30,102 bases of DNA from CAZUAQ01 sp964618455 (lineage in GTDB: Bacteria; Planctomycetota; Phycisphaerae; UBA1845; PWPN01). Positions 24,589 through 30,102 of this stretch are shown piece by piece; within the stretch, counting starts at the first letter, position 1, and the number at the start of each line of letters is the position of its first letter. The stretch is from assembly GCA_964618455.1 (NCBI GenBank), contig CAZUAQ010000061.1, positions 1 to 30,102 on the forward strand, given 5' to 3'. The notes beneath the pieces were generated by a model. That model was not told the origin of the DNA. It saw nothing but the letters and a program-made list of their open reading frames with translations, and did not search any database. Position numbers and translations under genes: made by a program.

Positions 24589-24978
24589 ATGAGCATCCTG
24601 CGATCGACATGGCGAACGATGGCCCCGGCGATCGGGCCGGCGCTGCTGGTCTGGCTGGTCTCGGGGTGCGAGCTTCCGCCGAGCCACCAGGAGCGGGTCG
24701 AGTTTCGCGAGCGCAAGATGGAGGAGGGCTTCCGCAAGTTCGAGCGGATCGAGGAAGGCCGGCTCGACAAGATGGGGCACACGTTGAACCGGTTCGAGGA
24801 GATCCACCAGCGCGACCTGGTCAAGACCGAGCGGAACGCCGGTCGGATCGAGCGCTGGTTCGACAACGAGTTCGAGAACTGGGAGCGCTCGGTGCCGGTG
24901 AACGAGCGGCGTTTCGAGGAACTCATGCGCGGCGACACCGAGAACATCGATCGCAGCATACCGATCATTCTGTATTGA
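24589..24978 (+). CDS. Small coiled-coil-like lipoprotein
   Basis: This is a 129-residue protein. ATG 24589 is preferred over an ATG 60 nt earlier because GGAG lies about 10 nt upstream and the protein then begins with a normal export signal. The hydrophobic core ends in the lipobox 'LVSGC' (Cys27), so it should be lipidated. The residue after Cys is Glu, not Asp, which favours outer-membrane sorting by Escherichia coli rules, though these may not apply here. The mature part is highly charged and probably helical ('ERKMEEGFRKFERIEEGRLDK', shown in shortened form as repeated E-R/F-E heptad-like units), with repeated 'RFEE' (about 70-73 and 106-109). No family is recognised. A structural or scaffold role in the envelope is a guess. 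The divergent neighbour is the propeller fusion. Confidence 0.75.
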   Translation: MSILRSTWRTMAPAIGPALLVWLVSGCELPPSHQERVEFRERKMEEGFRKFERIEEGRLDKMGHTLNRFEEIHQRDLVKTERNAGRIERWFDNEFENWERSVPVNERRFEELMRGDTENIDRSIPIILY

Positions 24979-25119
24979 TCTCCGGGCGCGTGCAGGGACC
25001 GCCCCTGTCGCTCTGGAAGGGCACCTCACACACTTCTCCATCCACGGACCACACGGAGAAGATCAAAGAGAAGTAAAAAAGAACGGAGAATGAGGCCGCA
25101 ATCTTTCGGGGGATTCGGT

Positions 25120-25125
25120 TACAAT
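25120..25125 (+). promoter_or_regulatory. Candidate -10 element for the small Cys/acidic protein gene
   Basis: TACAAT lies 42 nt before the preferred ATG at 25168, implying a short leader that carries the GAGGAG ribosome-binding site. No -35-like hexamer is found at 16-18 nt spacing. The same hexamer appears before the heparinase-type gene. Confidence 0.3.
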
Positions 25126-25167
25126 TCAACAGGAACGCCACCGGACACCGAGAGGAGCGCGCTCCGC

Positions 25168-25482
25168 ATGATCCAATGCAGCGACTGTGAACATTTCGTC
25201 CGCGGCCCGCAGGGCCAGCCCGGATTCAAATGCGACCCCTTCACCAACATCAAGGAACCCGAGTGTTTGACCAAGTGGCAGCTCATCAAGCTGGACATGA
25301 TGGTCCGCTCGTACCAGGCCACCGTCCAGATGTACCAGCGTCTCGCTCCGTTGCAGGAGAAGATGTTCCGCCACATGGAACGCGAGATCGACGACGTCGA
25401 GGAATCCGACCAGTGGAAGTACGGCTACGACGACGATGATGACCAGGACGACGACAAGGACGGCCCCAAGCCGATGTATTGA
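25168..25482 (+). CDS. Small four-Cys protein with acidic C-terminal tail
   Basis: This is a 104-residue protein. ATG 25168 is chosen because GAGGAG lies 10 nt upstream; the frame extends to ATG 25090, but the extra residues are low in character and cross a likely promoter. Four Cys (C4, C7, C22, C33) in a CxxC-x14-C-x10-C layout suggest a small metal (zinc) site. A helical middle section (about 36-78, 'LTKWQLIKLDMMVRSYQATV') follows, then a tail rich in Asp (88-98). There is no signal peptide, so it is cytoplasmic. No family is recognised; its compact form suggests a conserved small adaptor. It converges on the 81-residue gene. Confidence 0.75.
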   Translation: MIQCSDCEHFVRGPQGQPGFKCDPFTNIKEPECLTKWQLIKLDMMVRSYQATVQMYQRLAPLQEKMFRHMEREIDDVEESDQWKYGYDDDDDQDDDKDGPKPMY

Positions 25483-25552
25483 GTTCGAAGCGTAATCCCG
25501 TCATCGAAAGTTGACATCGTCAGGTTGGTAGGGGGGAGAACTGTCCGCGGAT

Positions 25553-25798
25553 TCACGCCCCGCCATCAGTCTTGCGATCGGATAGGATTCTGGTCGCACG
25601 TTGCACACACTCGGCCAAGATCTGCGCTTCGTCCGTGCCGTCCGCCGAGACCTTGCGTCCCCACAGATCCGTCCCCTCGCACCGCCACACCCCGGCGGAC
25701 ACCTCATCGATACGGAAATACCAGCCGTCGAGCCGATCGGTGATCGGGTAGTCGCGCTGCACGCGCTCCGGATCCAGTTTATGTTTGTATGCCGTCAT
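25553..25798 (-). CDS. Small hypothetical protein
   Basis: An 81-residue open frame with a coherent sequence: charged N-terminus, 'DGWYFRIDEVSAGVWRCEGTDLWGRKVS' in two beta-like strands (shown in shortened form; W26, W38, W46) and a helical end 'AQILAECVQRATRIL'. Aromatic spacing and alternating polar residues look like a real small alpha/beta protein rather than a shadow frame. The ribosome-binding site is weak (GAGAAAG, about 10 nt upstream of the ATG at 25798). No family is recognised. It lies at the edge of the AT-rich segment but has the GC content of the host. Confidence 0.55.
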   Translation of the reverse strand: MTAYKHKLDPERVQRDYPITDRLDGWYFRIDEVSAGVWRCEGTDLWGRKVSADGTDEAQILAECVQRATRILSDRKTDGGA

Positions 25799-25970
25799 TT
25801 TGATGGCTTTCTCTTGTTCTCATCCAACTGATCCGGCAGTTACTTCGCGTACTGAATCGCGTGTAGTGGGTATTCATTGTGGAATCCGGTGCCATGTTCC
25901 ATTACATTCTAAGGATTATTTGACTGGTCTCAATTCTAATAGTCAAGACTTCAGATTGAAGGAGAGCACC
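25799..25970. other. AT-rich leader of the nuclease gene
   Basis: Base composition falls visibly here compared with the GC-rich surroundings and stays low through the nuclease gene. A 6-bp inverted repeat TTGACT (25920-25925) and AGTCAA (25941-25946), spaced by 15 nt, lies 25-50 nt before the ATG and could be an operator, but the arms are short. I see no clear -35/-10 pair. Confidence 0.4.
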
Positions 25971-26783
25971 ATGGCGATCCCAAAGAAAGTCGAGAAACGG
26001 ATCAAGGAGCACCTTCGGAGGTACCGTGGCATCCTTGATGACGCCCGAAGAGCAGACCGGAGCGAGCAGGACACAGTTACAATCGTGACCGATATGCTTG
26101 CCGATCTCTTTGGATACGACAAATACTCTGAGATAACCGGGGAGTACGCTATACGGGGTACTTACTGCGACATAGCAGTCAAAGTAGGCGGCAAGATACG
26201 GTTTCTTATTGAAGTTAAAGCGATTGGAAAGGACCTGAAGGAGAATCATCTTCGTCAAGCAACTGACTATGCGGCGAAAGAAGGAATCGAATGGGTTATT
26301 CTCAGCAATGGAATAGAGTGGCAAGCGTATAGGATGATCTTTGAGCAGCCGGTTCGATTCGACCATGTTTTCTCATTGGAATTCAATAATCCCTCAAACG
26401 ATTTCAATGATTTACTGTACATGCTGTCAAGAGAAGGCATCTCAAAGAATATCCTCGACGACTTTCATGAGCAAAAGCAGATTCTGAATGCTCATCATCT
26501 TGCGGCACTAATCCTTTCAGATAGATTTCTGAGTGTGCTTAGGCGAGAGCTCCGGAAATTGGCACCAGGCATGAAGGTGGATTGTGAAGCGATTAAGGAA
26601 GAACTTGAAACGAAGGTAATCAAACTTAATGTGATCGATAGCGAGGAGCTCAAAGAGGCGAGCAAGAAAGTGAAACGCTCATTCAAGAAGATGGCATCAA
26701 GAAAAGCCAATCAGACAAAAAATGATTGTGACACAACTGAGAGGGATGTCTCATCAGCTACTGAGCAGCCAGCGAACAGCTAA
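25971..26783 (+). CDS. HsdR-N-type (PD-(D/E)XK) restriction endonuclease-like protein, orphan
   Basis: This is a 270-residue protein. ATG 25971 has AAGGAG 6 nt upstream. Residues about 30-140 match the nuclease domain at the N-terminus of type I restriction R subunits: 'TYCDIAVKVGG' supplies D67, 'FLIEVKAIG' supplies E81 and K83, and 'LRQATDYA' supplies Q96 and Y100 (the QxxxY motif of HsdR). No helicase domain follows; instead a helical region with Lys-rich C-terminus ends in a polar tail, so it is far shorter than HsdR. No methyltransferase or specificity gene is present in the window. Lower GC and AT-rich codon choice than neighbours suggest horizontal transfer. It may cut DNA or act as a stand-alone defence or repair nuclease; catalytic residues look intact, but activity is unproven. 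Its stop directly abuts the stop of the FHA gene. Confidence 0.85.
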   Translation: MAIPKKVEKRIKEHLRRYRGILDDARRADRSEQDTVTIVTDMLADLFGYDKYSEITGEYAIRGTYCDIAVKVGGKIRFLIEVKAIGKDLKENHLRQATDYAAKEGIEWVILSNGIEWQAYRMIFEQPVRFDHVFSLEFNNPSNDFNDLLYMLSREGISKNILDDFHEQKQILNAHHLAALILSDRFLSVLRRELRKLAPGMKVDCEAIKEELETKVIKLNVIDSEELKEASKKVKRSFKKMASRKANQTKNDCDTTERDVSSATEQPANS

Positions 26784-27317
26784 CTACTTCTTGTCGTCGT
26801 CGTCATCGTCGTCGAGCAGGAAGTCCTCGTCGTCGAGGTCGATCGCGGCGGTATCTTCCGTGCCGGTGAGGGCTTCCAGTTCGCTGATGGGATCGTCCTC
26901 GTCATCGAAAAGGTCGTCGGTATCGATGATGTCGGAGTCGTCGGCGCTCGCACCGGCGGCGCGGGCCTTGGCGGCCTTGGATTCGAGACGCGTCTTGACC
27001 GGGCGGACGTCGGTCGGCTCGCCGTCGATCTGCACCGTGAACACCACCGGGCCGATGACGATGTGGTCCCCGGCGTCGAGCTCCTGCTCACTGATCTTCA
27101 CGTTGTTGACATAGGTTCCGTTGGCGCTGCCGAGATCGCGGATGGTCACTGACTCCTCTTCCGCGTTCATGATGACCACCGCGTGTTTTCGGGACACTTC
27201 CGCCAGGGGAATGCGCAGGTCGCACTCCTCCTGCCGTCCGATCACGGTCTTCTCGTCCTCGATCGGGAAGTCTTTGCTTTCCCCGTCCTCTCTGAACATG
27301 ATCAGGCGCAATTCCAC
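26784..27317 (-). CDS. FHA-domain protein with acidic tail
   Basis: About 177 residues if started at GTG 27317, which has AGGAAG 6 nt upstream; an ATG at 27332 is the alternative and lacks such a site. Residues about 20-95 are a forkhead-associated domain, which binds phosphothreonine peptides: G27-R28 ('VIGRQEE'), S42-R43-K44-H45 ('VSRKHAVV') and N67-G68-T69 ('SANGTYV') are the key residues. The rest (from about 110) is Asp/Glu-rich and ends in a run of Asp then Lys-Lys, likely disordered. It is a cytoplasmic signalling adaptor, probably reading Ser/Thr kinase output; no kinase is in the window. Its stop abuts the nuclease stop on the other strand with no gap, leaving no room for separate terminators. 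Confidence 0.88.
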   Translation of the reverse strand: MELRLIMFREDGESKDFPIEDEKTVIGRQEECDLRIPLAEVSRKHAVVIMNAEEESVTIRDLGSANGTYVNNVKISEQELDAGDHIVIGPVVFTVQIDGEPTDVRPVKTRLESKAAKARAAGASADDSDIIDTDDLFDDEDDPISELEALTGTEDTAAIDLDDEDFLLDDDDDDDKK

Positions 27318-27465
27318 GGATGTCTTCCTCATGATTCGAAAGCGGGCGGCTTTCGGATACGCAAGTCGAGGAGGCGTATCCAGCGACACTCCATGAGTTT
27401 ACAACTCGGGCTGTCGCGCGGCAAGTCGTCCTGACAAGCCGGCGCCGGGGCGGTCAGGGCGGGGC

Positions 27466-29388
27466 TCATTCCAGCGCCGCCGGGCGAAGCCAGACCATCC
27501 CGTAAGGTGCGATGGCGACCGGTTCGTGCCCGGGGGCGGGGTCGATTTCCCCGGCGGCGAGCCCCGGAACGGCGCGATGCATCCGGTCGGCGTCGGTGGT
27601 AAACGGGATCGTCCTCAGTGTCTCGCTGAGGCCCTCGATGCGGACCGCCTGCGGCTGATGCGTCTGGTTGATGAGCAGGAGCGTCGGTGTGGCCTCGTCG
27701 GATTCCTCCACCGCCAGCGCCTGCACGCCGAGCGGGGCGGAACTGCGGGTCCGTCGCACCGCGCGCCCGCGTTGCCCGGAGAGCCATCCAAGCACAAGCC
27801 CCGAAGGGTACGGCCGCGATTCGCCGCCATCGAATCCCGGCTGAGGGAAGTCGGCGGGGCGATAGAAGACGCCGGCCGGCCCGGTGGCGTCGAAGAGCGT
27901 GGCGAAAGCGGCGCCTCCCCCGGCGAGATGCTTCACGGAGGTCGCCAGCCACGCGGCGGCCAGGCGACCGGTGTAGCGCGGTGTCGGTCGCGGGCGAGGC
28001 CACGCGCCGTCCAGCGTGAACGGCCCCATGGCGGCGGGAACCTCCGCCTGAAGGTGCCGCGCGGTGTCGAGCTGCATGGCGATGCCCCGCGTGTTCTCCA
28101 TGAGCGTCTCGTCGTCCTCCTGGTGGATGGCGGGAGATCCGGCCCAGCAGACAAAACCGGGCTCTGCCAAAGCCCACGCGCGTAACTGAGGATGGCTGGA
28201 GACGGCGACGGACCCCGGTCCACCGTAGCGCAGGTCGATCTTGATGCCCGCGGTCACCGCCATGAGCTTGAGTTCCGGGAGGATATCGGGCGAGGCGTCG
28301 CACGCTTCGATCATGATCCGCCGCGCGCCGGCATTGATGAGCGGCTTCATCAGGTCGGGCAGGTGATCGAGGTTGGCATCGGTGAGCCCCGAGATCGAGA
28401 GCATCACCCGATCGGATACCGCCAGAAGCGTCGGCGCGGCGGCCTGCACGCGTTGCGTGGCGGACGTCGGATCAGCCATGTCCAGGACGAGCCGCAGGTG
28501 ATTGAGTTTCACATCGGCCAGCGCGTGGCATTCGGCTTCGGTCAGCGCGTACTCGCCATCGGCGGCATGGAGCGTGAGCCCCAGCAACGGGACATGCCCG
28601 ACCTGTTCGGCGTCCACCGTGATCGTGACCGGGTCGGGGAATGGCTGCGATTCGCGCGCGACCTTTTTCGGAGCGGGATCCTCAGGTGCGTCGAGGAGCG
28701 AAAGCGTGAAGGTCTGCGCGCGGCGCTCGCCGGCGGTGATCTTCGGATAGTCATGCGGCAGCGGGGCATACGCCTTGTACGTGGTGTCCATGTAAAGCCG
28801 CTGGTCTTCCATGTCGAAGAGGGCGTCGGCGATGCGGCACTCGACGCGCGGTCCGCCCGGTGGCTGATAGCGAATGGCATGGAATTGCGCGCCGACCAGG
28901 TCGTGATCGAGATAGCGCGAAAACCGTCCATCGACTTCGGTGTCGTCGCTCTTGAGGAGTTGAAACGCGCGCCCCGCCAGCGTGTCGGCGGGCAGCAGCA
29001 GGCAGAGACCGAGGCGGTTGGAGAGGAAGTCGGTGTGCGGCTCGCCTTCACCAAGGAAGGTCAGCGTGCCGTCGGGCCGCGCTTCGATGGTGCCGTGCCA
29101 CGTGTAGTCGACGGTGTCGCTCTTGCACTTGGCGTCGAAGGTGATCCGCAGGAGCTGTTCGTCGCAGGCGATGTTGACGTTATGGAACTCGGGATAGATG
29201 GTGTCCCATTCGCCGTCGCGCACCCCGAAATAGACGCGTCGGACGAGCTCCACTTCCCCGACGCGAACATGCTTGATCATGCCGTCCTCGAACACGAACC
29301 GGATCGGCCCGGCCTGGACGGTCGTGGGTTCGCGCGGGGGACGCGGCTCGCCGTACAGGCCGAGGGATTGGGGATCGGTGGCGGTCAT
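27466..29388 (-). CDS. D-apionolactonase-like protein (ApnL family, tentative)
   Basis: This is a 640-residue protein without a signal peptide, so probably cytoplasmic. The N-terminal layout 'LYGEPRPPREPTTVQAGPI', then 'HVRVGEVELVRRVYFGVRD' (40-58) and 'WDTIYPEFHNVNI', and a central 'FDMEDQRLYMDTTYKAY' (about 192-208) followed by 'PKITAGERRAQTFTLSLL', agree with my memory of the D-apionate lactonase (ApnL) family, which opens D-apionolactone in breakdown of the plant sugar apiose. Residues about 260-520 look like a TIM-barrel ('LNHLRLVLDMADP', 'RRIMIEACDASP'), with a C-terminal beta region. No other apiose genes (ApnO, OiaC) lie in the window, so the role is tentative and a related glycan enzyme is possible. 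Its ATG overlaps the stop of the upstream membrane-protein gene (ATGA). Confidence 0.6.
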   Translation of the reverse strand: MTATDPQSLGLYGEPRPPREPTTVQAGPIRFVFEDGMIKHVRVGEVELVRRVYFGVRDGEWDTIYPEFHNVNIACDEQLLRITFDAKCKSDTVDYTWHGTIEARPDGTLTFLGEGEPHTDFLSNRLGLCLLLPADTLAGRAFQLLKSDDTEVDGRFSRYLDHDLVGAQFHAIRYQPPGGPRVECRIADALFDMEDQRLYMDTTYKAYAPLPHDYPKITAGERRAQTFTLSLLDAPEDPAPKKVARESQPFPDPVTITVDAEQVGHVPLLGLTLHAADGEYALTEAECHALADVKLNHLRLVLDMADPTSATQRVQAAAPTLLAVSDRVMLSISGLTDANLDHLPDLMKPLINAGARRIMIEACDASPDILPELKLMAVTAGIKIDLRYGGPGSVAVSSHPQLRAWALAEPGFVCWAGSPAIHQEDDETLMENTRGIAMQLDTARHLQAEVPAAMGPFTLDGAWPRPRPTPRYTGRLAAAWLATSVKHLAGGGAAFATLFDATGPAGVFYRPADFPQPGFDGGESRPYPSGLVLGWLSGQRGRAVRRTRSSAPLGVQALAVEESDEATPTLLLINQTHQPQAVRIEGLSETLRTIPFTTDADRMHRAVPGLAAGEIDPAPGHEPVAIAPYGMVWLRPAALE

Positions 29389-29981
29389 GAAGGGATGTCT
29401 CCGTGAGTAGATTGCGGGGGAGGGGAAGTTGAGATCGGCTTCGTGTCTTCCGTGGGCGTCACGGGCTGACGCGCGATGTCGGCATGCTCGGTGGCGACGC
29501 TTCCGGAATCGCCCGTTCCGTTTGGAGTGGCCACGGCGGCACGCCAGTACGCGCGCAGTTCCTCGACGAGCCCGGGGCGATCCTGGAGTTGCAGCGTCTC
29601 GCGATCGATTTCACGCCGGTCGACGGGAGATACGCTCCGCCGGGTGATGTAGACGTACTTGGTCGTCAGGTTCCGGTCGACGGGGACATACGCGTCGATG
29701 TCCCGCACCTCGGCCCAGGGAATGCTGAGCCGGGTGAAGGGGGTCTGGTAGTGAATGTGCGTCCCGGTGGCCTGAACACGGCAGAGGTAGCCCCGCCCGG
29801 TGGCATAGAGCGAGATGGCGGCGACCAGCGAGGCGGAAATACGGACCCACAGCGGCATGCCTGACGGCACCGCCAGGAGCACCATCATGGCCGTCAGCGG
29901 TCCCATCACGGCGGCAAAGACCGCCGGGGGCGTGCTGAAGAAGGGCCAGGTGCGCGGTTGTGGGAACGGTGTGCGAGGCAT
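29385..29981 (-). CDS. Two-helix membrane protein with bacterial PH-like domain
   Basis: This is a 198-residue protein. ATG 29981 has AAGGA about 6 nt upstream; the frame extends 16 codons further without support. Two hydrophobic helices (about residues 18-36 'AVFAAVMGPLTAMMVLLAV' and 42-59) anchor it in the inner membrane. They are followed by a segment like bacterial PH domains ('GRGYLCRVQATGTHIHYQTPF', in part, then 'LSIPWAEVRDIDAY') and a polar Pro/Ser/Thr-rich C-terminus. The function is unknown. The stop overlaps the apionolactonase-like ATG as ATGA, so the two are co-translated, although a link between a membrane PH protein and a sugar lactonase is not obvious. The upstream 121 bases to the window edge hold no clear gene. 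Confidence 0.7.
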   Translation of the reverse strand: MPRTPFPQPRTWPFFSTPPAVFAAVMGPLTAMMVLLAVPSGMPLWVRISASLVAAISLYATGRGYLCRVQATGTHIHYQTPFTRLSIPWAEVRDIDAYVPVDRNLTTKYVYITRRSVSPVDRREIDRETLQLQDRPGLVEELRAYWRAAVATPNGTGDSGSVATEHADIARQPVTPTEDTKPISTSPPPQSTHGDIPS

Positions 29982-30102
29982 CACGTATCCTTCGTGGCGA
30001 AAAGAACTTCCGGGACTCGAAGGAGGCAACTTCCGACTGGGTCCAGATTTTACATTCCCACCCGGTGGCGGGCCAGCGGCGGGGATGGAGAGGTGGCTTG
30101 AC

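Overview
The window is GC-rich and gene-dense, with about 20 protein genes on both strands and no recognisable rRNA, tRNA, CRISPR array or transposase. The gene content points to a Planctomycetota bacterium, possibly Phycisphaerae-like. The signs are large secreted carbohydrate-active proteins, secreted PQQ-type propellers with extra domains, an FHA protein, and imperfect AATGACGAATG-type repeat tracts that I associate with planctomycete intergenic DNA. This assignment is inference from gene content, not a database match.

Layout, left to right. (1) 3-362 is the 3' end of a receiver-XRE regulator. (2) 2480-424, minus strand: a WecA/MraY-type polyprenyl-phosphate sugar-1-phosphate transferase translationally coupled (ATGA) to an uncharacterised membrane protein. 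(3) 2808-5899, plus: purD, then a secreted Asp-box (sialidase-fold) protein with a LamG-like C-terminus. (4) 10700-5970, minus: an AAA+ ATPase, then an alpha/alpha-toroid protein coupled by ATGA to a NodU/CmcH-type carbamoyltransferase. (5) 10906-14094, plus: a secreted heparinase II/III-type lyase with a C-terminal F5/8-like domain. (6) 24301-14174, minus: a secreted 1293-residue protein joining a degenerate methyltransferase-like fold to a PQQ propeller, a signal-peptide/TM protein, a 1068-residue six-hairpin glycosidase-like protein, a soluble glucose/sorbosone dehydrogenase and a DUF488 protein. (7) 24589-25482, plus: a small lipoprotein and a small Cys/acidic protein. (8) 25553-26783: a short minus-strand hypothetical and an AT-rich, probably acquired, HsdR-N-type nuclease. 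(9) 27317-26784 (FHA protein) and 29981-27466 (PH-like membrane protein coupled by ATGA to a D-apionolactonase-like protein), minus.

Functionally, much of the window concerns complex glycans. Secreted lyase, sialidase-fold and glycosidase-like proteins would cut polysaccharide outside the cytoplasm, a sugar dehydrogenase would oxidise released sugars, and a lactonase-like protein may feed apiose-type sugars inward. The transferase pair and the toroid-carbamoyltransferase pair look like surface-glycan synthesis or decoration. Purine synthesis, signalling and the orphan nuclease are scattered among them, so this is not one tidy operon.

The most unusual items are the secreted methyltransferase-like/PQQ fusion (20420-24301), the coupled toroid-carbamoyltransferase pair (5970-9061), the AT-rich orphan nuclease (25971-26783), the coupled PH-membrane/apionolactonase-like pair (27466-29981), and a promoter with upstream direct repeats before the large glycosidase-like gene (19149-19240). 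Long antisense open frames over many genes are side effects of high GC and were discarded.
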